NCBI GenBank assembly: GCA_030065875.1
Contig: JASJCR010000009.1
Location: 1-64,000 of the forward strand
DNA from: Ardenticatenaceae bacterium
Lineage (GTDB): Bacteria > Chloroflexota > Anaerolineae > Promineifilales > Promineifilaceae
DNA length: 64,000 nucleotides
Direction of reading: 5' to 3'
This document shows, one piece after another, positions 35,781 through 46,100 of this stretch (positions within the stretch are counted from its first letter, which is position 1; each line of letters starts with the position of its first letter). Position numbers and translations under genes: made by a program. The notes beneath the pieces were generated by a model. That model saw only the letters and a list, made by a program, of their open reading frames with translations, was not told where the DNA came from and searched no databases.

Positions 35781-36386
35781 ATGAACATCAATCCTTTAGA
35801 AATAAGGCAGCGAGATCGATACAAGATTACCACGGGGGTAGTATTGCCCCGGCCGATCGCCTGGGTCAGCACGCAGGATGGGGAGGGGCGGCTCAACGTG
35901 GCCCCCTATTCCTTTTTCACGGCCGCCAGCACCAACCCGTTAACCCTTCTTTTTTGTCCCCAAATTCCGGCCCCGGGAGAGCAAAAAGACACGCTGCGCA
36001 ATATCGAGGCCACCGGGCAATTTGTGGTTAACATTGTCGATGAAGAGACGGCCGAGGCGATGAATCAAACGGCCACCGGTTTACCGGCCGGGCAATCTGA
36101 GTTTGAATTTGCCGGATTGACTCCGGCCGCCAGTCAGACAATTGCCGTTCCCCGAGTCGCGGAATCACCGGTGGCTTTTGAGTGTGTTTTGGATCAAATT
36201 GTGGTGGTGGGTGATAATCAACCGGGGGCGGGGGCCGTTGTTTTTGGCCGGGTGCAAAATATTTTTATGCGCGACGATGTTTATGTGGATTCGTATATAC
36301 AATTGGATAAACTGCGGCCGATCGGCCGTTTGATGGGCAATTTGTATTGTCACATCAGCGATATATTTGAGTTGATCAGACGATAG
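35781..36386 (+). CDS. Flavin reductase-like FMN-binding split-barrel protein
   Basis: 201 aa from ATG 35781, preceded by no strong ribosome binding site; an upstream in-frame start at 35676 would run into the divergent promoter region and is rejected. LPRPIAWVSTQDGEGRLNVA and PYSFFTAASTNP are the FMN-binding motifs of the flavin reductase-like / DUF447-type family. Such proteins reduce or hold FMN in the cytoplasm; the partner enzyme is unknown. Followed by the histidine phosphatase gene after 53 bp. Confidence 0.85.
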   Translation: MNINPLEIRQRDRYKITTGVVLPRPIAWVSTQDGEGRLNVAPYSFFTAASTNPLTLLFCPQIPAPGEQKDTLRNIEATGQFVVNIVDEETAEAMNQTATGLPAGQSEFEFAGLTPAASQTIAVPRVAESPVAFECVLDQIVVVGDNQPGAGAVVFGRVQNIFMRDDVYVDSYIQLDKLRPIGRLMGNLYCHISDIFELIRR

Positions 36387-36439
36387 AAAAGAAAAGAGAA
36401 GAGAGAAAAGAGATAAGAGGCAGGAGCTGGAATTGACTC

Positions 36440-37078
36440 ATGTGGGCTGTAGAAAAAAAGACAACGATCATTTTAATTCGTCATGGGGAAACAGATTGGA
36501 ATCTAGCCGGTCGCTGGCAGGGATCCACCGATATTCCCCTCAACGATACCGGCCGACAGCAGGCGCGAATGTTAGCTCGTCGTTTGAAGGCGAACCGCTG
36601 GCCGATTGACGCCATTTTCAGCAGCGATTTACAGCGTGCGGCCGAGACGGCTAAAATTGTGGCGGAGAAGCTGCACCTGCCGGTCCAGCTGGATGCGCAA
36701 TGGCGGGAACGCGGTTTGGGGATTTTAGAAGGATTAACCCGCCGGGAAATTTCGGAAAAATACCCTTATTTGGTCCTGCCTCGCACCTTTATCGAGGCCC
36801 CGGAGAGCGAGTCGTATGCCTCCCTGAGACGACGTGTGGTCCTGGCTCTGGAAGAGATTTTGCGCCAGCACGATGGCCAAACGGTGGCTGTTGTGTCTCA
36901 CAGCGGCACCTTGCGCGTGTTGATTTCGTATATTCTCGAGCTGCCGGAAAAAATCTACGCGCCGTTTTCGCTCAGGGGAAATACCGGTTTGAGCCGGATT
37001 ATTATCGATGGGGATTTGGCCCAGCTAAATTTACTCAACGATACCAGTCACATTGAATGGTTGGGGAGCATCGATTAA
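36440..37078 (+). CDS. Histidine phosphatase family protein (phosphoglycerate mutase-like)
   Basis: 212 aa. RHGETDWNLAGRWQG carries the phosphoaccepting His (about residue 14); the second conserved His is in VVSHSGTLRVL (about 155). The acid residue is in REREGLGILEG-like RERGLGILEG. These are cofactor-independent-of-metal phosphatases (CobC/GpmB/PhoE type); the substrate cannot be told. Start ATG at 36440. Confidence 0.87.
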   Translation: MWAVEKKTTIILIRHGETDWNLAGRWQGSTDIPLNDTGRQQARMLARRLKANRWPIDAIFSSDLQRAAETAKIVAEKLHLPVQLDAQWRERGLGILEGLTRREISEKYPYLVLPRTFIEAPESESYASLRRRVVLALEEILRQHDGQTVAVVSHSGTLRVLISYILELPEKIYAPFSLRGNTGLSRIIIDGDLAQLNLLNDTSHIEWLGSID

Positions 37079-37471
37079 GTGAATTTAAAATAGATTGCCC
37101 GTAGACCCCGTAAGGATGAATCAAAGCCTTGGTGTAAGGGCTTGGCTAGCCAAGCCCCTACCAATATCGCCCTCAGACCACCGTTCCCTTTAACAGACGA
37201 GGAGCCCGTCACCTGACAGGATCGGGAGGGGGAATTTGTAGGACTGTAACGCGCAATTCGTTAAAAAATCTGTCTGCTCGTAAACCAAGTTGGGATAAGC
37301 GGCTTGCCGGACCGCCTGAAACCGCCATTTTGGTTGTTGGTTAGCCCTATTTGCCTACACGTTCACGCTTTTTTATCAGCGGTTTGGGACTTTCATCTTA
37401 TAGTACCGCCAGCCTTGTTTTTTTAAAATTAGGCTACACATCAAGTATGTTTTATTGGGGGGAAAAGAGCT
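37079..37471. other. Intergenic region with dispersed palindrome (copy 1)
   Basis: No gene is seen in these 393 bp. At 37138-37157 lies a perfect 20-bp palindrome GGGCTTGGCTAGCCAAGCCC. With its left flank (GGATGAATCAAAGCCTTGG, from 37114) it recurs inverted at 42860-42904. Another arm near 37218 resembles the GC-rich repeat at 4999. Confidence 0.6.
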
Positions 37472-39907
37472 ATGAGTTTCCATCGAATGGCCGCTTGGGC
37501 CATCCTTTATATTGCCTTTGTATCCACCACAAGCGGAATCTTCCACCTCGGGGGCGGGCTGCTTATGCCCAATCCGGCTGATGCTTTTCAGCCGGATTTG
37601 ACCTCTTTTAACGGTACGGGGGACATGTGCTTTTCGTTTGAAGATGGCCAATTTCCAGATGCGTTTACGGCCGAAACAACGAGCGCCCCACCGGCGGTGG
37701 GAGAAGTTTTTGTCGATACAGATTTCCCGATTAACGGCGCGTACGCCCTGGAACTCAATACCAACTGTGGTGGATACTGTACCGCCGCCACCTTTACCCG
37801 TCAGGCGGCGGTTATTTCCCGGGCATTTAGCAGCACGGCCGAGGTGGCCGTTTCGTTTTGGGGACGCAATCATGCCGATGAACCCCATGCTGAAGACGGA
37901 TTGTTTTTAAGCGATGACGGCGGTGGATCTTATGCCAAAGTGTTTGATTTTGCTCAACTCCCCAACGCCAACCAGCAAATTTCCCTCAATTTAAGCGAAC
38001 TGGCCGTGGATGCCGGTAAAACGATTAATAACCAATTTACGCTGAAATTCCAGAGCTATGATAATTCAAACCTGCCGATGGACGGATATACGTTTGATGA
38101 TATTTGTCTGTGTACCCAGCCCAACGACCCGATCCCCTTGACGGTTGAAGAGAGCGGCGGAGATTTCCTGCTGAGCTGGCCGGAATCGGCCGGACAGCAG
38201 GTGGAAATATGGTATGCGACCAACCAGCCGGCGTTTACCCCTGGCGATGATTGTCAAAATCCGGAAGCGGGGCTTTCATGCCAGCTGGTCAACGGCAGTT
38301 CGACCACCATTACTGATGCTATCAATCATCCCGAATTTAACTACACATTTATAGGGCTAGAGCGGAATCTTTGCGGCCAGCGCACCCCGGTTGAGCTGGC
38401 CAAGCGCAAGGCGGTTATAAAATATGGTTTTGGCGATCAATTTGCATCTGATTTGGCGGTTTCTCTCGAAGCCCCGTCCGCCGTTACCTACAGCGGCATG
38501 GGCGATTTGTTTGATCCGATTTCGCAAACCATTGTGTACACAAATCACAGCAAAATTTACGATGCGGTCAACCCGGTTTTAACCTATACGGTGCCGTCAT
38601 ATTTTGTCCTGGTTGGGAACCCGGTTCAGCCGTGGACCCAGGTTGGATCTTCTTCCACGTTTACTCTGGCCGTGGACAGTTTGATGCCCGGGGCCAGCGG
38701 CTCCGCCACTGTGGAAATGATTGTGGGTGAGCGACTGGCCGGGAGTGCCGCGCCGACCGTTTCGATCGAGGATTTGGGATCGGCCGAAGCGGACCCTTAC
38801 CCGATCAACAACCGCGATACCGCTCAAATCGCCCTCTTGGCCACTCCGGACAGCGACGGAGATCATCTGCCTGACTGGATGGAAAACGGATCGCTGGTTT
38901 ACGGCTCACCCCTGTCGCCGGGAACCGATCCCCTGCAGGCTGATACCGATGGGGATGGGTTGATCGATGGTGATGAGGTCAGGGGAACCGCACAGGGTTT
39001 GGATTTGCCGGCTATGGGAGTGCATCCCCTGCAAAAAACGATTTTGATTGAGTACGACTGGCTCGTTAACTACAGCGATAACGATTGTTATGGGGTTTCA
39101 CACGAACCATCGGCCGCGGCCATGCAGATGATCACGACCGCCTTTGCCGAGGCCCCCGTGATCAATGTGGATGGATCGTCCGGGATCCAAATCATCCATG
39201 ATTATGGGCAGGGTGGGGCATTTACCGGCGGCAATTTGATTCCCGATGCGGATGGGGTGATTGATGGTGGGATTGGCGGCCCTGATTTTGCCAACAAAAA
39301 GGGCGAGCATTTTGCCGCCCAGCGACATAACTATTTTCATTATGTGATTTTGCCTCACCGTTTCTTTACCAACAGCAACAGCTCTGGTCAGGCTGAACTC
39401 CCTGGTGACGACATGATTGTGGCCCTGCAATGTTTTGGCAGCGATACCAACGTGGCCCACACGGTTATGCACGAGCTGGGTCACAATTTGGGTTTGCGTC
39501 ACGGTGGAGATGTCGATACCAATCGCAAGCCAAACTACAACTCCGTCATGAATTATCGGTACCAATTCCCCGGTGTTGATAATGACTGCACGCCACCGGG
39601 CAATGGGGTCTTGAGCTTCTCTTCCGGCAGTCGAATTTCTTTAAATGAAAACACCCTCAACGAGCAGGACGGGGTTTGCGGCACGGGGGCGGCCGTTCCC
39701 TGGGATTGGAACGGCAACAGCCAGCTGGAAGCGGCCGTGGCTCACGATGTCAACAGCGATGGGGATCTCGAAGTTCTCCACGACTATAACGACTGGGAGA
39801 ATCTCAACTTTGGATTTGGTGGCCCGGCCGGGGCGCAGGCGGATGCTCCTATGTTTATGCCAACGGTCGTTTTGGAGCCTGAACTACCGCCCGAAGCAAA
39901 AAAATAG
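37472..39907 (+). CDS. Secreted metzincin-like zinc metalloprotease with calcium-binding repeats
   Basis: 811 aa. Signal peptide; beta-rich N-terminal module (about 40-215); a domain of Big/CARDB-like type (about 320-450); thrombospondin-type-3-like Asp repeats (DSDGDHLPDWMENG near 461 and DTDGDGLIDGDEV near 491); then the protease domain with HELGHNLGLRHGG near residue 666, giving the HExxHxxGxxH zinc triad and catalytic Glu, followed by a Met-turn candidate SVMNYRY near 690. Secreted, probably calcium-stabilised, with unknown substrate. GGGGGGAAAAGAG before the ATG is the ribosome binding site. The gene stands alone and ends in a shared terminator-like repeat. Confidence 0.85.
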   Translation: MSFHRMAAWAILYIAFVSTTSGIFHLGGGLLMPNPADAFQPDLTSFNGTGDMCFSFEDGQFPDAFTAETTSAPPAVGEVFVDTDFPINGAYALELNTNCGGYCTAATFTRQAAVISRAFSSTAEVAVSFWGRNHADEPHAEDGLFLSDDGGGSYAKVFDFAQLPNANQQISLNLSELAVDAGKTINNQFTLKFQSYDNSNLPMDGYTFDDICLCTQPNDPIPLTVEESGGDFLLSWPESAGQQVEIWYATNQPAFTPGDDCQNPEAGLSCQLVNGSSTTITDAINHPEFNYTFIGLERNLCGQRTPVELAKRKAVIKYGFGDQFASDLAVSLEAPSAVTYSGMGDLFDPISQTIVYTNHSKIYDAVNPVLTYTVPSYFVLVGNPVQPWTQVGSSSTFTLAVDSLMPGASGSATVEMIVGERLAGSAAPTVSIEDLGSAEADPYPINNRDTAQIALLATPDSDGDHLPDWMENGSLVYGSPLSPGTDPLQADTDGDGLIDGDEVRGTAQGLDLPAMGVHPLQKTILIEYDWLVNYSDNDCYGVSHEPSAAAMQMITTAFAEAPVINVDGSSGIQIIHDYGQGGAFTGGNLIPDADGVIDGGIGGPDFANKKGEHFAAQRHNYFHYVILPHRFFTNSNSSGQAELPGDDMIVALQCFGSDTNVAHTVMHELGHNLGLRHGGDVDTNRKPNYNSVMNYRYQFPGVDNDCTPPGNGVLSFSSGSRISLNENTLNEQDGVCGTGAAVPWDWNGNSQLEAAVAHDVNSDGDLEVLHDYNDWENLNFGFGGPAGAQADAPMFMPTVVLEPELPPEAKK

Positions 39908-39990
39908 TCCTGAGTAAAAAGTCCTGAGTCCTCAGTTGTTGTCGTTAGTGGAGCAGTAACTCAGGACTTAGGACTCAGCACTCAGGACTA
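39905..39990. terminator. Long inverted repeat between convergent genes
   Basis: TAGTCCTGAGT at 39905-39915 pairs with ACTCAGGACTA at 39980-39990, and further GTCCTGAGTCC-type units nest inside. It begins in the stop codon of the protease gene and ends 5 bp from the end of the mutase gene, and it has A and T runs on both sides, so it can stop transcription in both directions. Confidence 0.6.
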
Positions 39991-39995
39991 TTTTG

Positions 39996-41426
39996 TCACG
40001 CTTTTTCGGCCATATTTTCCCCGAACTCGAGCAGGGCCGCGACCCGTTCAGAGGTGGGGGCTTCGGCATAAACGCGCAGGACCGGTTCGGTGCCGGACGG
40101 CCGGATGAGCAGCCAACTGCCATCGGTCAGGTAATATTTGACTCCATCAACCGTATCGATCCGTTCGATCTCCACCCCCGATATTTGTGATGGGGCTTCA
40201 CTGAGCAGGAACTCGACCATTTTCGCTTTGGCTACCGGCCGTTTGAGTTTCATATCGGTACGTTGGTAATCGGCCGGGCCAAATTCTGCCAACAGCTCTT
40301 CAACCAGTTCGTGGAGGGGCTTGCGAGACGCGGCCATCACCTCAAGGAGCAGCAAACCCATCAATATGCCATCCCCTTCCGGGATATGCCCCTGGATGCT
40401 GATTCCCCCGGACTCTTCCCCACCCATGAGGACATCCCCCTTGAGCATATGATCAGCGATGTGGTTAAAGCCGACCGGCGTTTCAATTACCTCCAGCCCA
40501 TATTTGTGGGCAATGCGGTCGACCATGCGCGTCGTCGAAACGGTGCGCACCACTTTGCCGCGCCACCCGCGTTTTTCGATGAGGTAGCGCAGGACGAGGG
40601 CGAAGATGCGATGGGGATCGACAAATTCACCCTGGCCATCCACCGCGCCAATGCGGTCGGCATCCCCATCGGTGGCCAACCCCACATCCCAGTGGCCGGC
40701 TTGAATGGTAGACATCAGCAGCTTAAGATTGCGGGCAATCGGTTCTGGATGGATCCCTCCAAAGCCGGGATTCATGTGGTGGCGGATGCTGTTTACCCGC
40801 GTGCGGCTGCGAGTCAGGATTTCGCTAAAAATTCCGCGGCCGGCCCCATACATCCCATCGGCGACGACTTCAATTTCCCCTCGGGACAAGACATCGAGGT
40901 CGATCAAACTGGAGAGATGTTCGTAGTAGCGCCAGGCCGGATCAAATTTGACGATCAGACCGGCTTCTTCACCGCTTTCCAGGTCCATTCGGCAGGGTGT
41001 TTTGCCGGATTCCAGATTGGCCTGCAGGAGTGCTTCCACTCGTTTGTGTTGGGCTGGGCTGGCCGAGCCACCGTAGCCGGCTTTGAGCTTGACGCCGTTG
41101 TAGCGGGGCGGGTTGTGGCTGGCGGTGATCATCACCCCGGCGGATGCTTCTTTTTCCACGATGGCATAGCTCACGGCCGGGGTGGGGGCATCGGCGCGGG
41201 CCAGCCACGTTTTGATACCGTTGGCGGCCAGGACGCAGGCTACTTCGGCAGCATAGCGATCGGATAAGAAACGGGTATCAAACCCAACGACGGCCGTGGG
41301 ATCACTGTTGTTTTCTTCCCGGATAAATTCGGCGATCGCCTGAGCGACCTGCCGCAGGTTGCCGAAGGTAAAATCTTCACTGATGATGGCTCGCCAGCCA
41401 TCGGTGCCAAATTTTATGGTCATCAT
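39996..41426 (-). CDS. Phosphoglucomutase/phosphomannomutase family enzyme
   Basis: 476 aa. FGTDGWRA at the N-terminus, TASHNPPRYNGVK with the phosphoserine (about residue 102), metal loop DGDADRIG (about 240), sugar loop GGEESGGIS (about 325) and phosphate loop RPSGTEPVLRVY near the C-terminus: all four active-site loops are intact. GEESGG favours glucose/mannose phosphates. It interconverts hexose 1- and 6-phosphates and would serve both glycan synthesis and use of imported glucans. Start ATG at 41426; MTIKF one codon later is also possible. Confidence 0.92.
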   Translation of the reverse strand: MMTIKFGTDGWRAIISEDFTFGNLRQVAQAIAEFIREENNSDPTAVVGFDTRFLSDRYAAEVACVLAANGIKTWLARADAPTPAVSYAIVEKEASAGVMITASHNPPRYNGVKLKAGYGGSASPAQHKRVEALLQANLESGKTPCRMDLESGEEAGLIVKFDPAWRYYEHLSSLIDLDVLSRGEIEVVADGMYGAGRGIFSEILTRSRTRVNSIRHHMNPGFGGIHPEPIARNLKLLMSTIQAGHWDVGLATDGDADRIGAVDGQGEFVDPHRIFALVLRYLIEKRGWRGKVVRTVSTTRMVDRIAHKYGLEVIETPVGFNHIADHMLKGDVLMGGEESGGISIQGHIPEGDGILMGLLLLEVMAASRKPLHELVEELLAEFGPADYQRTDMKLKRPVAKAKMVEFLLSEAPSQISGVEIERIDTVDGVKYYLTDGSWLLIRPSGTEPVLRVYAEAPTSERVAALLEFGENMAEKA

Positions 41427-41731
41427 TGCCTCGTTTTAGGTTTTGCCGCCCCCAAAATTCAGGTCAGCGAATTAAACACCATTCTGTAAGATGGGGTGGG
41501 GGGAGGCGTATGGGTCAGTTAATTTACGGCATTCGGTAAATGGTAGTGGATGGCAAAAGGGTTTGCTTTGCCGCATTTTACGGGGCAGTATGATACCTGC
41601 ATCATTTAAAAAGGCACATAGCCCATTGGGGCTGTTAATGATTTTGTGTCTCTAAATTTAATTTTTTTTATGGGCCTGATTGATGAGTAACTCATCAGTA
41701 ATTATGAAGAGAAATAAGAGGTCTTCCTGGC
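41427..41731. other. Intergenic region, nothing recognised
   Basis: The 305 bp upstream of the mutase gene contain no convincing ORF, terminator or palindrome. It presumably holds the mutase promoter, which I could not place with confidence. Confidence 0.3.
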
Positions 41732-41998
41732 GTGCTGCGGCCGGCCTCCGGCCGTGCCGTCTGGTTCCATCCAAATTGCCCTTTCTCTCTATCAAAATTG
41801 AGGCTAAAATTTCGCTCATGGAGACTACAAAAATTCATGAGGGCGATGGAGTTTACTACATCACCTTTTCCATCATTCACTGGTTCCCGGTTTTCATTTC
41901 CGCCCGGTATTGGATGAGTGAGAAAGAAGAAAACGATGTGATTTTGACCGCCATCAAATGGTGAGGTAAGCGGCACGGCCGGAAGCCGGCCGCAGCAC
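41732..41998. mobile_element. Inverted pair of REP-like palindromes around a transposase remnant
   Basis: The 28-bp arms at 41732-41759 and 41971-41998 are inverted copies with one mismatch. Each arm is itself a hairpin (GGCCGGCCTCCGGCC-like). The segment between them carries the remnant listed at 41818-41964. An inverted pair of REP-like hairpins around a RAYT-like sequence is the layout of a REPIN/REP-associated tyrosine transposase unit. Confidence 0.6.
41818..41964 (+). pseudogene. N-terminal remnant of a REP-associated (IS200-like) transposase
   Basis: About 48 residues from METTKIHEGDGVYY. GVYYITFSIIHWFPVFIS closely resembles the N-terminus of Y1/IS200-type REP-associated transposases (pattern GxYxxTFxxxxWxxVF). 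After this the similarity stops and the frame ends, so the HUH motif and catalytic Tyr are missing. Assignment is from memory of the family pattern, not an alignment. Confidence 0.5.
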
Positions 41999-42041
41999 AT
42001 GGGGAAGACCTGGCCAGAGCAGGTATTATGGTAGAAATTTT

Positions 42042-42236
42042 ATGAACAATTTGCTGTTAATAATTGCCTTTTTTGGAACAATCATATTTTTTCTATATAC
42101 CCTCGCAAATAAAGGATCTGCAATGCGGGAATCACAGAATAGTTTCTACAAATTTGTGGGTAGCTTCTGGCTATTCCTTGCTGCAATATTCTCGATTTTG
42201 ATTATGATGACGATCTTAAACTGGTTGACAAGCTAA
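42042..42236 (+). CDS. Small hypothetical membrane protein
   Basis: 64 aa, not recognised. Two hydrophobic segments (LLLIIAFFGTIIFFLYTLA and FWLFLAAIFSILIMMTIL) around a short polar loop. Only a weak ribosome binding site (GGTAGAA). AT-rich compared with its neighbours. Could be a small inner-membrane protein. Confidence 0.45.
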   Translation: MNNLLLIIAFFGTIIFFLYTLANKGSAMRESQNSFYKFVGSFWLFLAAIFSILIMMTILNWLTS

Positions 42237-42387
42237 AAAAGCAATATTTTGCGTATAGTTAAGTTTTTAAATGCCAACTTCCCGGCCGTTGAAGCAAAAA
42301 AGCAGCACCTCTACGGCCTTTTGAGCTGGAATAGGATATGGTCCGGCCAGCCCCCAGCCGCCCGGATCTCACCTAAACCTTGCCCCT

Positions 42388-42762
42388 TCACCCAAACCAC
42401 AACAAAACCGCTACCCCCAATAACCCCACCCAACCAGGATGTCGCCCCCTGGTTCCCATTAGCACTAACAGCGAAGCAATGGCCATCGCTAATAAAACCG
42501 CATTCTTGATAAAGACTCCCAATTCGGCCGTGGGCACTGCCAGCCGGAACAGGATGGCCGCCAACACCCAGCCAAAAACGCTCAGCACGTGCCACGTCGC
42601 CCAAATAATCCGCACGTGCGACTCCCTGAGAACCTGTCCCCCGTCGGTCGGTATCCATCCGCCAGATCGCAGCCGGCGAAAGATGAGAATCTCGCCCATG
42701 ATCGAGTGAACCAAGCCAATTAATAAGGCTAACAAACCCGCTAAAATAAACATTGCGTTCAT
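42388..42762 (-). CDS. Hypothetical four-helix membrane protein
   Basis: 124 aa from ATG 42762 (MNAMFILAGLLALLIGLVHS). Four hydrophobic segments; conserved-looking polar residues in HSIMGE, SHVRIIWATWHVLS and PGWVG. The pattern of His in helix 1 and WHVLS in helix 2 is seen in small uncharacterised membrane proteins; no function known. The extra upstream codons to 42810 have no ribosome binding site. Confidence 0.6.
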   Translation of the reverse strand: MNAMFILAGLLALLIGLVHSIMGEILIFRRLRSGGWIPTDGGQVLRESHVRIIWATWHVLSVFGWVLAAILFRLAVPTAELGVFIKNAVLLAMAIASLLVLMGTRGRHPGWVGLLGVAVLLWFG

Positions 42763-42859
42763 AAATAGATCCCGTTTGATTAGTGGTCCTGACTCATACC
42801 TCTTTCCCATAAGGATAGGGGCAGGGGGCCGGGGTTAATGACACCGATCGGCCAATGCA

Positions 42860-42904
42860 GGGCTTGGCTAGCCAAGCCCCTACACCAAGGCTTTTGTTTC
42901 ATCC
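42860..42904. repeat. Dispersed palindrome, copy 2 (inverted)
   Basis: The 20-bp palindrome GGGCTTGGCTAGCCAAGCCC at 42860-42879 and its flank CACCAAGGCTTTTGTTTCATCC match, in reverse orientation, the copy at 37114-37157. Confidence 0.65.
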
Positions 42905-42989
42905 TGGCCACCTGTCCGCGCTTGAGCCTGACGCGAGAGGGGTGAACCAAAGGTTGGTTACGGTCAGGCCCTTTAGCCCCGCATTTTAA

Positions 42990-43120
42990 GTGGTTTACAA
43001 TAACTTTTAAGAAAAAATTGTCCACAGAGCGCACAGCGCAGAACCGTAGGTTCGCAGATTTTCGCAGATTACATTGAAAATCTGCGGATACCTTATTTCA
43101 GAAAATATTTTGTAACTTAC
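42990..43120. mobile_element. MITE-like repeat, copy 2 (131 bp)
   Basis: Ends GTGGTTTACAATAAC and, read inversely at the other side, GTAAGTTACAAAATA. It shares both ends and the TCTGCGGATACCTTATTTCAG right part with the copy at 31810-31938, while the cores differ. It ends directly at the stop codon of the STAND gene. Confidence 0.6.
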
Positions 43121-46100
43121 CTAATGCGGGGGTGAAGAAATATCCCAAATGTCAACCCCAACCCGGTGCAGATTTTTAGAAAATTCTTCAACCTCTACTC
43201 GCTGCCGATGGTTCAAAGCCCTCAGCGCTTTTATACTTTGTTGAGCATACGTGCTGGCCTTGCTCATTTTCCCCAGCCGCGCAGCACATCGAGCCAATCC
43301 AAAATAGCTCAACCCGTTCGCCTCCCGGCTATCAATTTGCCGGCCGATATCCAGGGCGATCTCAAAATGACGCTGGGCCGCGGCCGGATCACCCAGAGCA
43401 AGCTCGAGCTCACCATACTGCTGGTGGAAGGATAAGGTCACACCGCTGTTTTTTAACTCATCCATCACTCCCGCGCTTAACTTAAGCAGCGCTTGTGCCC
43501 GCTCAAAATCCTGCAGTTTTAGGGCCAGCCGGCACTCAACCAGCTGAATCCGGGTTATCCACGCCCGATCATCGGTTTCCTGAGCCATTTCGAGAGCCTT
43601 CTGAAAAACCCCCTCGGCCGCAGCAAACTGCCCGCGGTTTAAGGCGATCTCCCCTTTTATATAGTAAATCTGGAAGGTCAGGCGATGGTTGATGGCCAAA
43701 CCCGCTTCCAACCCTTCATTTAGATAAACCTCGGCCCGAGCATATTGACCCTGCATGCTCAATCGCTCTCCCAGACCGATCAAACCGGCAATCAAATACT
43801 CCTGGTGACCGAGTTCGCGGGCAATTTCAACGCTTTCGGCATAATAAGCACACGACTGATCCGGATCGTATTCGGTGGGACCCAAATTACCCAGGAGCAC
43901 GCATACGGCCGGTTTGTGCCCAATTTGCCGGGCAATCTCCAGCGCCCGCTTCAAATAGGTCAACGCTTCCCCCCGGTGACCGCGACCCTGGGCCGCATGG
44001 CCCAAATTGACGAGAAACATGCAGGTGTGCTCCAGATGCCCGGCCGCTTCGGCAGCGGCCAGCCCGCGAGTGTAAAGGGTATTCGCCTCATCGTAAAGAC
44101 CCAGCTGCTCTTTGACCACACCCATATTGTTGTAGATGGGCGTCATCTGATCCGCTTTCACCTCACTTTCAAACAAAAAGGCCCGCTCCAAATATTGAAT
44201 CGCCTGCTGCCACTTTCCCTGAGAGACATATACACCGCTCAATCTGCCCAGCATCAATACCGCCTGGCTGGGTGAGATGGGATCGAGAGCCAGTCCGGTC
44301 TGCAAATGCTTTACCGCCTCTTCATAACGACCTTGAGACTTGGCCAGCGAACCCAGATCATGGTAGAGGACCGACAGCTGCTCGATGTCCTCATATCTTT
44401 GAGCTTTGTTGATCGCCTGACGTATGAGGGATTCAGCTAAATCGGTTTCTCCCAGTTTGTCGGCTATGCGCCCTAAATAAAGCACGGCCGTCACGTGACA
44501 GTGTGGATCGATTGCATCTTCCAGCGAGACAACTTGCTGCAGCAGCTCCTGTGCCCGCGTGTATTTCCCTTTTAAATCCACCAGGTACGGTGCCAGGACG
44601 CACACACTTCGAGCAAAATCGCCTTGGGGAGCGTTTTCAAGGGCCTTAAAGATATTTTTTTCATCCGCATCGAGCTTTTGGTAATCCCCTGCATGCTCGA
44701 CGGCATACCGCAGCCAAAATTCGACAAATCGAAGATGAGATTCCTTGTAAACCGCTTCCCACTTCTGGTCGCCAAAGCGGCTCTCTTCTTCGGCTGTGAT
44801 AAAAGAAGACACAAAGTATTGGGTCAAGGGATGCAGCGCATAGCGCATACGCTGCACATTTTCTACTTCGACAATTTCAAGCAGGGACAGACGCCATAAT
44901 TGATCGATGCTGGGTAAAAGCGCCTTTTTCTCCAACCCGCTGACATACTCGATGGGATCGAGATAAGCCCCATCCATGGGATCAAAATTCGACAGGCTGA
45001 TGAGCAGCTTCTTGCTCGCTTCACCTAACAGCGCCCAGCTTTCAAAAAAAACGGTGCGGTAAAATCTGAAATATTGGTGATCGTGTGATGCCAGTGATTC
45101 AACCGCCTGGAGACGATGTAAAACCAGATCGAGCGGTAGATAAGCCAGCTGGCTGACCAGCAGTTTAAGAGCCAGTGGCGACCCCCCGGTCTGGTTGACC
45201 AGCTGGGCCAGATGGGTCGGATCGGCCGTGGCCAGATGATCCACACCCTTCTCCTGTGCATCCTGGCGCACAAATTCGATACCCGCATCCTGCTTTAGGC
45301 CGGCTAAATGTTTGGTGAATACCTCACCACCAAAGCGCTGGCGGCTGGTGAGGAGCGCCTTGCTGGGATTGAGCAGTGGTCCCAGTTCGCGAATGATCGC
45401 CTCCTGAGGCTGGGTAGCCGTATCTAAATTATCGATGATGAGCAGGACGCGGGTGTGATGCAGCATCGCCTGAATTCGCGCTCGTTTTTGGGTCAGCGGG
45501 AGGGTCACAATATCCGGAACGCCCAGCTGGTTCCCCACGCCGTCTAAAATCGATTCAAAGGTAAACGGTGTTTGCTCTTGACGGGAGTTGTTTTTAACGG
45601 TGCTGGCTGCCTGCAGCCAGACAATGTGCTGAAAGCGGCGCTCCTGGACACATTGGGCGGCGATTTCCAGGGCCAGGGCGGTTTTGCCTATGCCGCCAAT
45701 GCCGTCCACCCCCACAATCCAGCAGCCGTCAGGATCATCAAGAGCGCGCAGCAGCTGCAAACAAATTTCGCTGCGGCCGATGAGCTGGCGAAACGGTTTA
45801 TGGGGGAGGTAAGTATGGACCGGAATCGCTGATTCTTCCTGATACGATCGGTCGGGAAATAATTGACCGTCTTGCTGGTCGGTGTAGGCAAATCCGGCGG
45901 CCGTGACAAACGCTTTGGCCCAGGGGGCATCCAGACGACCCCGCCGGACAAGCTCCTGAGTCAACTTCTCGATGTCGCTGCGCTTGCTCGGCGCGTTGCC
46001 CTGCCGCCAATATTCAATGGTCCGGCCGCCGCTGCGGCCCAGCATCTGACCAATTTCGTCCTGAATAATTTGAATCGATTTTGATTCCCGCAGGCGAATT

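Noticed and set aside
40263-41267. 334-aa ORF on the plus strand
   Set aside because: Mirror frame of the phosphohexomutase gene, which has all active-site motifs on the other strand.
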